DNA of 64,000 nt, from the NCBI RefSeq assembly GCF_013141695.1, contig NZ_WHNY01000075.1, positions 558,001-622,000 of the forward strand. The letters run 5' to 3'. The DNA is from Paenibacillus plantarum. GTDB taxonomy: Bacteria > Bacillota > Bacilli > Paenibacillales > NBRC-103111. How positions within the stretch are numbered: position 1 is the first letter of the stretch; each line of letters starts with the position of its first letter. Made by a program: the position numbers and the translations under genes. A model generated the notes under the pieces. It had not been told where the DNA came from. It searched no databases and saw nothing but the letters and a program-made list of their open reading frames with translations. Positions 25,689 through 33,557 of the stretch are shown here, piece after piece.

Positions 25689-25718
25689 AAACATATGTTC
25701 CTATAACCTATATTAACA
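25689..25718 (+). promoter_or_regulatory. LexA-like box and shared motif upstream of the late activator
   Basis: AAACATATGTTC (25689-25700) matches 11 of 12 of the SOS core. It is followed by ATAACCTATATTAACA (25703-25718), a one-mismatch copy of the motif before the initiator gene. Together they suggest damage- or phage-controlled timing of the activator. Confidence 0.4.
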
Positions 25719-25738
25719 CACTGCGGGGGTGTGAGGGA

Positions 25739-26305
25739 ATGGGATACAACGATTTATCTAATGGCTACAAACAAACGGCAGCCATGTTGAGAAGGCTGGC
25801 TGAGCAGAAGACAGCTAGGATTAAAGCAATAGAAGTTTACGAAGAAAATAAAGGTCTTGAACGTGTACTTGAGATACAAGACGAGATCTCAATGCTGCAA
25901 GCAGACCGGCGGATAATAAATGAAATGATATCTGATTGTGATTGGACGGTTGAATGGCTAGACAGCGGGCGCCGGCCCGGGAATAAACGGGGGATTGAGC
26001 GGCGGGCTGCGTACCAGCGTGAGAAGTTAATGGATCCGGTTCGCATGCAGGCGTACATCACACAGAGCTCGGCAGGCAGTCCAGCTAACCTATCTGATTG
26101 GCAGAGGTTTCAGATTGAAGATGCATTGTCCAGGCTTAGCGATCGGGAGCGAGAGTGTTATGTGCTTGCCCATGGTGAGTGTTTTTCGTTTAGTGAGATT
26201 GCTGGGATGCTGGGGGTGAGCAAAGGAAGCGTTGAGGTTTATGTGATGCGGGCTCAGAAGAAAATATCGGATGATTTGCAGAGTAGCCTATTCCTTGTGG
26301 GATAG
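25739..26305 (+). CDS. Sigma-70 region 4-like late gene activator (Xpf/ArpU type)
   Basis: The 188-residue protein has an N-terminal helical half. Its C-terminal sigma region-4 helix-turn-helix (LSDRERECYVLAHGE, then FSEIAGMLGVSKGSVEVYV) spans about residues 130-180. Its position between the early operon and the packaging genes matches PBSX Xpf and ArpU/RinA activators that switch on late transcription. The start follows GGGGGTGTGAGG. Confidence 0.8.
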   Translation: MGYNDLSNGYKQTAAMLRRLAEQKTARIKAIEVYEENKGLERVLEIQDEISMLQADRRIINEMISDCDWTVEWLDSGRRPGNKRGIERRAAYQREKLMDPVRMQAYITQSSAGSPANLSDWQRFQIEDALSRLSDRERECYVLAHGECFSFSEIAGMLGVSKGSVEVYVMRAQKKISDDLQSSLFLVG

Positions 26306-26387
26306 GTTTTTATTTGGTATTACATGGAAGGGATTTTCAACGCGGAGTTGAATTATTAATGTATCAAACAGAAAAAGGAAGATTAAT

Positions 26388-27098
26388 TTGAAATTCAAAA
26401 AAATTGCGATTGTTTCTTCGATTACTTTAGCATTTATTCTTGGTGGTTCAATTGGTGTTAAGGCAGACTCAGTATTAGAGTCGATCTCCGCTTATTTAGA
26501 TCACAGTATCAAAATAAAATTGTACGGAACTGACTTTGCAATGAAGGACTCGGAAGGGAATAAATTAGAGGCAATAAACTATAATGGAAGCACTTATCTA
26601 CCATTACGATCAGTAGCAGAAGCGACAGGGATGAAAGTAAAGTGGGAAGAAGAGTCAAGAACAGCAACGTTAGAAAAGGATTCAATTGTACTTGCTAATT
26701 CTACAGATACAAGCGGAGTTAAAATTAGTGTCGATGGGCTATGGAGTCCAACTTATATTACAAATGTTAAGAAGATTTATAGCAACTGGTATATGGGCGT
26801 TTTATTTGAGACTACACCAATTGCTGATAAAACTTTCAAGGATATTATTTCAATGAAAACTCAAGAAATAAAGAAATATTCGAAAATTATTGAAACTAAA
26901 GAGATGAATGTTGGAGAATTAAAAGGGACTTATATTGATTATGAAGAACCAGATTCTCGCAGTAAGATGGTTCTTTTAGAAAGTAATAATTCTAAGGAAT
27001 ACTTCACGGTTCAAGTATTTGTTGAAAAGAGTAAATACAGTGATGAGAATAAAGATGCTTTTGATCAAGTTATTTCAACATTTGGAAGATATAGATAG
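26388..27098 (+). CDS. Secreted protein with copper-amine-oxidase N-terminal-like stalk domain
   Basis: A signal peptide (KIAIVSSITLAFILGGSIGVKA) is followed by the stalk domain of copper amine oxidase N-terminal type (STYLPLRSVAEATGMKVKWE, residues 62-81), common in Paenibacillus exported proteins. The rest, residues 105-236, is unassigned. TTG start with weak AGGAAGA. It is a paralogue of 30597-31394, and both lie in the accessory stretch. It may alter the lysogen surface, which is inference. Confidence 0.75.
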   Translation: MKFKKIAIVSSITLAFILGGSIGVKADSVLESISAYLDHSIKIKLYGTDFAMKDSEGNKLEAINYNGSTYLPLRSVAEATGMKVKWEEESRTATLEKDSIVLANSTDTSGVKISVDGLWSPTYITNVKKIYSNWYMGVLFETTPIADKTFKDIISMKTQEIKKYSKIIETKEMNVGELKGTYIDYEEPDSRSKMVLLESNNSKEYFTVQVFVEKSKYSDENKDAFDQVISTFGRYR

Positions 27099-27119
27099 TT
27101 TATGAAGAGGGATGAAAGA

Positions 27120-27557
27120 ATGGAGTTTTCTAACGAAATTGAAATTCAAAGATCGATAATTGATTATGAGACTGAGGAATATAATCCATTTGTAGTAACA
27201 TTTTACTATAACAGTAAAAATATTTTGTACGGTTTTGTAGCAAGAGGTGAAACTGGTTTTACTCAATATGGTCTCGATATAATCGCAGCTGGAGTTTCCG
27301 CCTTAGTAATAAACACTGTAAACTCAGTTCAACAATTAACTAACGATCATGTTGATTCTGAAGTGAAACGTAATTTCACTAAATTCATTTTACCTAAGCT
27401 TCAAGATAATAATGGAAGTCGAGAGGCTATTGTATTATTACAGTCGCTAAAGTTAGGAATACATAGTATACAAAACACTTATGGACAAAAGTATATAACA
27501 ATTGAAGAAATAAGAGAGGAAAAGAAAACTCTTTTAAAGAGACTCTTTGTTAAATAA
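27120..27557 (+). CDS. Prp-like protein lacking both catalytic residues
   Basis: GETGFTQYGLDIIAAGVSAL (residues 43-62) aligns without gaps to the signature of ribosomal-processing cysteine protease Prp. The family's catalytic His is Glu44 here and its catalytic Cys is Ala56. The following helix (NTVNSVQQLT) and C-terminal LLQSLKLGIHSIQNTYG also match. ATG 27120 has GAGGGA upstream, whereas the ATG at 27102 has none. Prp trims the N-terminal extension of ribosomal protein L27 and, in some phages, head proteins. A dead copy could bind the same substrates or dimerise with host Prp as an inhibitor; both ideas are inference. Confidence 0.75.
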   Translation: MEFSNEIEIQRSIIDYETEEYNPFVVTFYYNSKNILYGFVARGETGFTQYGLDIIAAGVSALVINTVNSVQQLTNDHVDSEVKRNFTKFILPKLQDNNGSREAIVLLQSLKLGIHSIQNTYGQKYITIEEIREEKKTLLKRLFVK

Positions 27558-27610
27558 CAATACAATAGCAATCAAGATGCAGCAGTTATGATAAATGGAG
27601 TTGATGAAAA

Positions 27611-27913
27611 TTGTTGAAAATAAGATTTGAAGACATTACTTATTTAGACAATCACAAAATAAAGTATTCTTCTCTTCCTGGCGAAGAAAAAGAGATAATC
27701 TTCCAAGATTGTAATAATAACTATATAAAACAGAAACAAAACTCAAACATTGTGAATAGGTGTGTTGGAGTTAGAGATATTACGGCCAATCCTCCTTTTA
27801 TCGGTTTGTACAGTGATCCTCCAGCAAAAGTTATATTTAGCTCCGAGGAAGCGTTTGGGGATTTCAGGAACAAGATACATAAATTTGATTGGATTACCTT
27901 AGATTTGAGTTAG
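27611..27913 (+). CDS. Hypothetical protein (100 aa)
   Basis: Tandem TTG codons at 27611 and 27614 follow a TGGAG site. The protein is soluble, with mixed strands (LKIRFEDITYLDNHKIKYSS) and a PPFIGLYSDPPAKVIF segment. A terminator follows at 27931. It is AT-rich like its accessory neighbours. No family is recognised. Confidence 0.55.
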   Translation: MLKIRFEDITYLDNHKIKYSSLPGEEKEIIFQDCNNNYIKQKQNSNIVNRCVGVRDITANPPFIGLYSDPPAKVIFSSEEAFGDFRNKIHKFDWITLDLS

Positions 27914-27930
27914 TCAATAATTTAACTGCC

Positions 27931-27959
27931 AAAGAGTCGCAGAAAAAGCGGCTCTTTTT
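27931..27959 (+). terminator. Intrinsic terminator
   Basis: AAAGAGTCGC and GCGGCTCTTT form a stem with one G-U pair, followed by a T-run. It closes the small accessory operon before the ParB-methylase gene. Confidence 0.75.
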
Positions 27960-28054
27960 GTCGTACAGATGCCACCATTAAGTGAAAGGATAAAGCACTC
28001 TAACCGGTGTTTTTCTTTTTACTCAAAAACCGACATTACTTAAGGAGAACGCAA

Positions 28055-29344
28055 ATGAGAATAGAAACTTTAAAAATAGATCAAGTGAACCCCAACAGCT
28101 GGAACCCAAATGAAATGGACGATCATATCTATAAATCATTGGTAGAAAGCATCCGTAAGCACGGTGTGCTGCAGCCGATCCTGGTCCGAAGTGACATGAC
28201 TATCGTTAAGGGGGAGAAGCGTTGGAGGGCAGCTCAAGAAGCTGGCCTTACAGAACTTATCTGCGTGATCGTGGAGTCAACTGATGAGGAAGCGAAGCTC
28301 TTAACCATCAGTCTGAGCCATTTGCGTGGCAGGACTAATGAAGAGCTGCTGGCAGCGCTACTGGAGGAGCTATCCGCATTCTTTACAATCGAGGAGATAT
28401 CTTTACAGACCGGTTTTCAAATGGACGAGCTAAATTCATTGATTCCAGGGTTAATCGCGGACACTGAGCTTATTACTCCGGTCCAAGAGGATGATTTTAA
28501 TGTCCAGCGTGCATTGGACGAGATTAAAGAACCTGAGACTCGATATGGCGATGTATGGCAGCTTGGTAGGCATATCTTAGTGTGTGGTGATGCCACTAAG
28601 CCTGAGGACGTGCAGAAACTCATGGCGGGCGTCAAGGCGGCGCTTGTTGTTACTGACCCTCCTTATAACGTTGCTGTTGAGAGTGATTCAGCTCGGCTGG
28701 CCGCAGATGGTCGCGGTACAATAATGAACGACGATATGCCCGCAGAGGAGTTTGCGGGCTTTTTGAATTCCGTATTTTCTTGTTATGCGGAAGCAATGGA
28801 TCCAAAAGCAGCTATTTATGTATTTCATCCTTCTTCGTATCAACGGGAGTTTGAGTGTGCAATGAACGCGGCCGGCATCGTGGTAAGGTCCCAGTGCATT
28901 TGGTCTAAGAACGCTGCATCCTTTGGCTGGTCGCAGTATCGATACAAGCATGAGCCTGTGTTCTACGCGCATTTAAAGGGCAAGTCGCCGGCATGGTATG
29001 GAGATCGCAAGCAGACAACCATTTGGAAGTCAGGATTGCCCCAGGAGTTTCCCGAGCCTGAGACGATTTGGGAAGTGTCCCGGGGGGATGTCACGAAGTA
29101 TGTTCATCCTACACAGAAGCCGCTGGAGCTTTTGCAGATCCCGATCGGGAACAGCAGTCAGCGAGGGGAAATCGTTTTGGACTTCTTCGGTGGCAGCGGA
29201 TCTACACTTATGACTTGTGAGCAAATGGACCGGACATGCAGGACCCTGGAGTTGGATCCGGTTTTTTGTGATGTTATTAAGAAGCGGTTTTATGAGTGGA
29301 CTGGTATTGAGCCGGTCCTTTTAAATCGAGTAGCAGCTGCATAA
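28055..29344 (+). CDS. ParB/Srx-domain DNA methyltransferase
   Basis: ATG 28055 follows AAGGAG; upstream codons of the same frame lack a site. The 429-residue fusion has an N-terminal ParB/sulfiredoxin domain (PNSWNPNEMDDHIYKSLVES, then GVLQPILVR and GEKRWRAAQEAG). The C-terminal beta-class methyltransferase has DPPYNVAV near residue 200 and DFFGGSGSTL near 375. Such proteins are frequent phage orphan methylases that protect phage DNA. The ParB part may scan DNA. The enzyme class is clear; target base and sequence are unknown. Confidence 0.9.
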   Translation: MRIETLKIDQVNPNSWNPNEMDDHIYKSLVESIRKHGVLQPILVRSDMTIVKGEKRWRAAQEAGLTELICVIVESTDEEAKLLTISLSHLRGRTNEELLAALLEELSAFFTIEEISLQTGFQMDELNSLIPGLIADTELITPVQEDDFNVQRALDEIKEPETRYGDVWQLGRHILVCGDATKPEDVQKLMAGVKAALVVTDPPYNVAVESDSARLAADGRGTIMNDDMPAEEFAGFLNSVFSCYAEAMDPKAAIYVFHPSSYQREFECAMNAAGIVVRSQCIWSKNAASFGWSQYRYKHEPVFYAHLKGKSPAWYGDRKQTTIWKSGLPQEFPEPETIWEVSRGDVTKYVHPTQKPLELLQIPIGNSSQRGEIVLDFFGGSGSTLMTCEQMDRTCRTLELDPVFCDVIKKRFYEWTGIEPVLLNRVAAA

Positions 29345-29423
29345 ACAATGGGGGAAGTGCAGGAAAGTTTATTTACTTGGCGAATACATCAAACATCGAA
29401 AGTTATCAATGAGGTGAAATAAT

Positions 29424-29795
29424 ATGACATCATATAAGTTTAGACCATTTTTGAGTTTAATAGGATTTTGTATATTTATTTTCACGATATTGGTTATTGT
29501 CGCTTTTAGATTAGCAACAGACCCAGGTTCAAAAATGCTCTTATCAACTTTTAGCGCAGTCTTATCAGTTTTTACCTTACTCTGGGGGATTATGGGTGTT
29601 ATTGAATTAATCTCATTAATCAAAAAAGCCAATAGGATGAAAGCTGATTATAAAAATGAACAAATCAGCAGAGAAGAGTATCGTAGGGGAAGAATTAGTC
29701 TTAAAGTTTGTTTCATTGCAAATGTAAGTTATCTTGTTATTTTTTCATTTCAACTTTGGTATGTTATCAGTAATTGGGATACGTTTAATGTATAA
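29424..29795 (+). CDS. Membrane protein with about three helices (123 aa)
   Basis: Hydrophobic segments near residues 9-28 and 40-65 and a third near 100-118 flank a charged cytoplasmic-like stretch (KKANRMKADYKNEQ). GAGGTGAAAT precedes the ATG, and a terminator follows at 29860. The middle segment resembles short SHOCT-like sequences (NEQISREEYRRGR). It lies in the accessory region, and no function is assigned. Confidence 0.6.
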   Translation: MTSYKFRPFLSLIGFCIFIFTILVIVAFRLATDPGSKMLLSTFSAVLSVFTLLWGIMGVIELISLIKKANRMKADYKNEQISREEYRRGRISLKVCFIANVSYLVIFSFQLWYVISNWDTFNV

Positions 29796-29859
29796 AATAA
29801 AAAAACTCTCGTTGGATCGCAGTATTACGGTGAAAGTTTGCTCAATAATAAATATGAAA

Positions 29860-29887
29860 ACCGCCTGATTTGGCGGTCTTTTTTATA
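29860..29887 (+). terminator. Intrinsic terminator
   Basis: ACCGCC (29860-29865) pairs with GGCGGT (29872-29877), followed by CTTTTTT. It ends the membrane-protein transcript. Confidence 0.75.
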
Positions 29888-29923
29888 ACCAAATCAAATT
29901 TAGATATTACTAAAAAATAAAAA

Positions 29924-30042
29924 AGAAGGACGCGCTAACGTCCTTCTCAGGCACCGGACACTCCCGGTGAGATCATGTTTGCCGTGGCCACGGTTATACG
30001 AACGCATGATCTCACAACTATTCTAACGGATGTTGGGAGTGT
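29924..30042 (+). ncRNA. Nested hairpin element that buries the next gene's ribosome site
   Basis: A first hairpin pairs 29924-29932 with 29939-29947. A larger nested structure follows. Outer arms ACACTCCC (29958-29965) and GGGAGTGT (30035-30042) enclose GTGAGATCATG/CATGATCTCAC (29967-29977 with 30005-30015). An innermost palindrome CCGTGGCCACGG lies at 29982-29993. GGGAGTGT is also the ribosome binding site of the TTG-started gene at 30049, so folding would block its translation. It could be a leader RNA, a recognition site for packaging or a cruciform. Confidence 0.5.
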
Positions 30043-30048
30043 TCGCAA

Positions 30049-30276
30049 TTGAAAGATGAAAATACGAACAAAGAAAATGAAGAGCTGCTATTAAAACATG
30101 AGCTTTCGCTGATCGAAGGTATCCTGGAATCCAAGTCGAAGTATCGTAAGATCATACAAGCTGGCATTGCTCGCTGGGTTAAAGATTTTCAAGATGGGCG
30201 TATTGAGATCAAGTCGGTTGAGGATCTGAAGAAGTTGATTGAGATTGATTTGGAGTTACAGAAGGATGAAATATAA
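30049..30276 (+). CDS. Small helical phage protein (75 aa), translation probably structure-controlled
   Basis: TTG 30049 follows GGGAGTG, which lies in the closing arm of the nested hairpin. The 75-residue product is highly charged and helical (ELLLKHELSLIEGILESKSKYRK; VEDLKKLIEIDLELQ). It resembles small regulatory or terminase-accessory proteins found just before phage packaging genes, but I cannot name a family. Confidence 0.6.
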   Translation: MKDENTNKENEELLLKHELSLIEGILESKSKYRKIIQAGIARWVKDFQDGRIEIKSVEDLKKLIEIDLELQKDEI

Positions 30277-30596
30277 GCAACACAAGAGAAATGATATGTT
30301 CTCTAGTAACGTAAGTTTGTACATGCTACATTGTTAACTAAGGACTTACTTGAGGCTGTAGCCTCAAACCAAGCCTATGCTGTGGTAAACCATGGCGTCG
30401 CATTAACTAAATTAGCTAATTGAGAAACCCACCGTAGGCGCCAACCAACCTTACGCGGTGGGTTTCTTCTTGATCAAATTAAAGCAGTATCGATTGGTAG
30501 TGATGCGAAAGGATGGATAATTATGAACAAAAGAGGAGATCTGATATTGATGCAGAATTTGTCATAAGGAAATGATAACCATAAAGGGGAAATAAA
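30277..30596. other. Intergenic stretch with possible coding remnant and terminator
   Basis: This 320-base gap holds a 30-codon frame at 30331-30423 (TTG start, no good ribosome site) with coding-like composition, including EAVASNQAYAVVNHG. It may be a remnant of a lost gene. It ends at a terminator hairpin. The remainder up to 30596 is unremarkable. Confidence 0.35.
30423..30470 (+). terminator. Hairpin terminator
   Basis: AGAAACCCACCG (30423-30434) pairs perfectly with CGGTGGGTTTCT (30456-30467), with further partial pairing inside the loop, and is followed by TCT-rich sequence. Confidence 0.65.
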
Positions 30597-31394
30597 ATGA
30601 AAACTTTCTTTAAAAGCAAAAAAGCAATGTTTCTAGGAGCATTAGCTATCTTTACGCTTGGTAATGTATCAGGGGTTTCAGCGAGTAGCACTCTTAAGGA
30701 AATTACGGCATATTTAGATGGCAGTATCCGTATTGTCGTTAATGGTCTTCCATTTACTGCAAAAGATTCTGACGGAAAAGTACTAACTCCTATTAATTAT
30801 GAAGGAAACACTTATTTGCCACTAAGAAGTGTAGCTGAAGCGACAGGACTACACGTAGGCTGGGATGAGGCAACAAGAACTGCAACTTTAGGGGCCTTAG
30901 GAAACAATGAATCAGAGAGCCATGTTGAAGTCTCTGCAGACAAATCTTTTGAATTCACTTTACCTGGGACATGGATAAGAAATGACAAAGGAATGAATAT
31001 TAAAAACCCTGAAATAGCTTTTGGTGCTATTAGCATTAAATCAGATGTCCCAATCTATATGGGGGTAATACCTGAGTCTAAGAGCTTGTACTCAGATATA
31101 ACAAGACTTGAAGATTATCAAAAAATAATTATTGATAACTTGAAAAGTAATGAGATAATGACTAATTTCAAACAATCACCGGTAACTGATTTAACACTAA
31201 ACGGAAATCCAGCAAAACAAGTGGTACTACAAGGCACTCTTAGTAACAGTATAAATGTTTCTTTTCTTTATACTTTTGTCGAAACAAATAATAGATACTA
31301 TCAAATTATTTGCTGGACATCAGATAAACTAATGGTTGACTTGAAGGAAGATGTTACTAAAATTGTTAGTTCATTTAAAGAAATGAAACGATAA
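30597..31394 (+). CDS. Secreted stalk-domain protein, second paralogue
   Basis: A signal peptide (KKAMFLGALAIFTLGNVSGVSA) leads into the same copper-amine-oxidase N-terminal-like domain as 26388-27098 (NTYLPLRSVAEATGLHVGWD). A longer C-terminal domain follows (about residues 100-265; FEFTLPGTWIRND, then FLYTFVETNNRYYQIICWTS). That region resembles lipoprotein-like PsbP/DUF1795 folds. AAGGGGA precedes the ATG, and a terminator follows at 31400. It is independently transcribed just before the terminase genes, a usual place for lysogenic-conversion genes. Confidence 0.75.
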   Translation: MKTFFKSKKAMFLGALAIFTLGNVSGVSASSTLKEITAYLDGSIRIVVNGLPFTAKDSDGKVLTPINYEGNTYLPLRSVAEATGLHVGWDEATRTATLGALGNNESESHVEVSADKSFEFTLPGTWIRNDKGMNIKNPEIAFGAISIKSDVPIYMGVIPESKSLYSDITRLEDYQKIIIDNLKSNEIMTNFKQSPVTDLTLNGNPAKQVVLQGTLSNSINVSFLYTFVETNNRYYQIICWTSDKLMVDLKEDVTKIVSSFKEMKR

Positions 31395-31399
31395 CCGTT

Positions 31400-31435
31400 A
31401 GCATCAAGGGTAATATCTTGATGCTTTTTATTTTT
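31400..31435 (+). terminator. Intrinsic terminator before terminase operon
   Basis: GCATCAAG (31401-31408) and CTTGATGC (31417-31424) form a stem followed by a long T-run. Confidence 0.8.
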
Positions 31436-31460
31436 TTATTCCGGAGGTGGGTGATATGTA

Positions 31461-32300
31461 ATGCCAAGAGAACGGAGTCCTGATAGGGATAAAGCAAAAC
31501 AAATTTGGATTAGCAGCAACGGCAAGTTGAAACTCAAGGACCTTGCAGCAGAGCTCGGCCTTGGTGAAACCCAGATAAGAAAATGGAAGAGCCAAGACAA
31601 GTGGGACGTATCGTTGAAAAGTAACGTTACTAATGAAGCGAAAGGTAACGTTACTAAACGAATAGGTGCGCCGAAAGGTAATAAAAATGCTGTCGGTAAT
31701 AAAGGCGGAGCTCCGAAAGGGAGTAAGAATGCGCTTGGTAACCGTGGTGGTTATGGCGGGCCGCCAGGTAATAAGAAAGCAGTTTCCACCGGTGAGTTTG
31801 AATCCATTTGGATGGATACGCTGGAAGAAGATGAGCAGGAGCTAGCCCGGCAAGTCGAGACGGATCCGGTCCGGCAAGCCGATGAAGCAATAACTCTTCT
31901 CTCAATAAGAGAAAGACGTATGCTGCAGCGAATCCAAAATCTTCGAAACGCACTTTCTGAAAAGCAGCGGAAGGTCATTCAGGAGCGAATTGCAGTCAAA
32001 GATGTCCAGACCATTCACGACGAGAAGACTGGTACTTCAAAGAGTGTTGTTGTTCCAATGGATAAGCTAGTCACAACAAAGATTGAGGAATCAGACATAA
32101 GAGTAATTGATGATCTGCTGCGCCTGGAGGAAGCTTTGACTAGGGTGCAAGATAAGAAGCTGAAAGCAATCGATTTGAAAAATAGATTTGTTGATGCGGA
32201 GCGTGACTTGCGCATTCAAAAGCTGCAGGCTGAGGTCAATTCCTTAAACAACAATACCGTGGTGGATCCAGTCGTCTTTAAGGATGATCTACATGAGTGA
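31461..32300 (+). CDS. terS: Terminase small subunit (XtmA type)
   Basis: The 279-residue protein has an N-terminal helix-turn-helix (LKDLAAELGLGETQIRKWKS at about residues 26-45). A repeated Gly/Lys/Asn-rich linker follows (GAPKGNKNA, GAPKGSKNA), typical of PBSX-type small terminases, then a helical oligomerisation region. It binds the packaging initiation site and feeds DNA to the large subunit. CCGGAGG precedes the ATG, and the stop overlaps the next gene. Confidence 0.9.
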   Translation: MPRERSPDRDKAKQIWISSNGKLKLKDLAAELGLGETQIRKWKSQDKWDVSLKSNVTNEAKGNVTKRIGAPKGNKNAVGNKGGAPKGSKNALGNRGGYGGPPGNKKAVSTGEFESIWMDTLEEDEQELARQVETDPVRQADEAITLLSIRERRMLQRIQNLRNALSEKQRKVIQERIAVKDVQTIHDEKTGTSKSVVVPMDKLVTTKIEESDIRVIDDLLRLEEALTRVQDKKLKAIDLKNRFVDAERDLRIQKLQAEVNSLNNNTVVDPVVFKDDLHE

Positions 32301-33534
32301 GGTAAGCCTGCAACAGACCATAGGTAAAGGATACATGGACTTCTGGCGCTTCCGCGGTCGTTACCGTGTTGTAAAGGGTGGCCGGGGGTCCAAGAAGAGT
32401 GTTACCGCTGCACTATGGCATATCTACCACATGATGAAGATGCCGAAAGCGAATACGCTTGTTATCCGGAAGACTTTTAATGCACATAAGGATTCAACCT
32501 TTGCTCAGCTTAAATGGGCCACTCATCGCCTGGGAGTTGCTCATCTATGGCAGTTTAAGAAAAGCCCACTCGAGGCTACATATAAACCAACTGGTCAGAA
32601 GATCCTGTTTCGTGGCCTAGATGACCCGATGTCCATCACTTCGATTACGGTGGATACGGGCTATTTGTGCTGGGCCTGGTTTGAAGAGGCCTACCAGATA
32701 TTAAACGAAGATGATTTTGATAAGATTGATATGTCCATCCGTGGTGAGCTTCCGGAGGGCTACTTTAAACAATTGACGCTGACTTTTAACCCGTGGAATG
32801 AACGCCATTGGTTGAAGCAGCGTTTTTTTGATGTCTCCAATCCTAATATCCTTGCTCTAACAACTACATTTAAAAGTAATGAGTTCCTGGGGGACGACGA
32901 CCGGGAATTGTTCGAATGGATGCGGAAGCATAAGCCGAAGCGTTATCGTGTGGAAGGTGAGGGTAACTGGGGAATTGCTGAAGGGGCTATCTTTGAGAAT
33001 TGGTGTGAAGAGGAATTCGAATGGCGGGACATCGCTAAGCTGCCCGGCTACAAGGCCATATTCGGTTTAGATTTCGGATACACAAATGACCCTAGTGCTT
33101 TCATTGCAGCTCTCGTTAATAAGGATCTGAAGAAGATCTACATATTCGATGAACATTACGAGGGGGCTCTGACCAATGACAAAATTGCAGAGATCATTAA
33201 GAAGAAGAGCTATGCGAAGGAAAAGATTGTTGCAGATTCTTCAGAGCCTAAGTCCATCGATGAGATCCGGGGTTATGGCATAAATCGGATACGTGCTGCT
33301 GAGAAGGGGCAGGACAGCGTGATAAACGGTATCCAGTATCTGCAACAGTATGAAATCATCGTGCATAAGTTCCGTTGCCCAAACGTTAGCATGGAGCTCT
33401 CTAGCTACGTGTGGGACCAGGATAAGACAGGGCGGTTTCTTAATAGACCGATCGATGATTTCAACCATGCGATGGATGCACTGCGTTATGCCATGGAGCA
33501 GATACGAAAAGGCTCTGGCGTTTCGTTCGATTAA
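32293..33534 (+). CDS. terL: Terminase large subunit (XtmB, Terminase_3 type)
   Basis: The ATPase motif GGRGSKKS lies near residues 32-39, Walker B-like WAWFEEAY near 120, and the nuclease begins FGLDFGYTNDPSAF near 258, with catalytic Asp. A C-terminal DDFNHAMDALRYA completes the RNase H-like nuclease site. ATG 32293 has AAGGATGAT before it, though ATG 32284 is also possible. It is the packaging motor with headful or site-specific cutting activity. Confidence 0.95.
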   Translation: MSEVSLQQTIGKGYMDFWRFRGRYRVVKGGRGSKKSVTAALWHIYHMMKMPKANTLVIRKTFNAHKDSTFAQLKWATHRLGVAHLWQFKKSPLEATYKPTGQKILFRGLDDPMSITSITVDTGYLCWAWFEEAYQILNEDDFDKIDMSIRGELPEGYFKQLTLTFNPWNERHWLKQRFFDVSNPNILALTTTFKSNEFLGDDDRELFEWMRKHKPKRYRVEGEGNWGIAEGAIFENWCEEEFEWRDIAKLPGYKAIFGLDFGYTNDPSAFIAALVNKDLKKIYIFDEHYEGALTNDKIAEIIKKKSYAKEKIVADSSEPKSIDEIRGYGINRIRAAEKGQDSVINGIQYLQQYEIIVHKFRCPNVSMELSSYVWDQDKTGRFLNRPIDDFNHAMDALRYAMEQIRKGSGVSFD

Positions 33535-33557
33535 TAAGGATTGGAGGTAAACCTACG

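Noticed and set aside
29924..30042. tRNA or retron ncRNA
   Set aside because: No cloverleaf, anticodon or CCA end, and no reverse transcriptase nearby.
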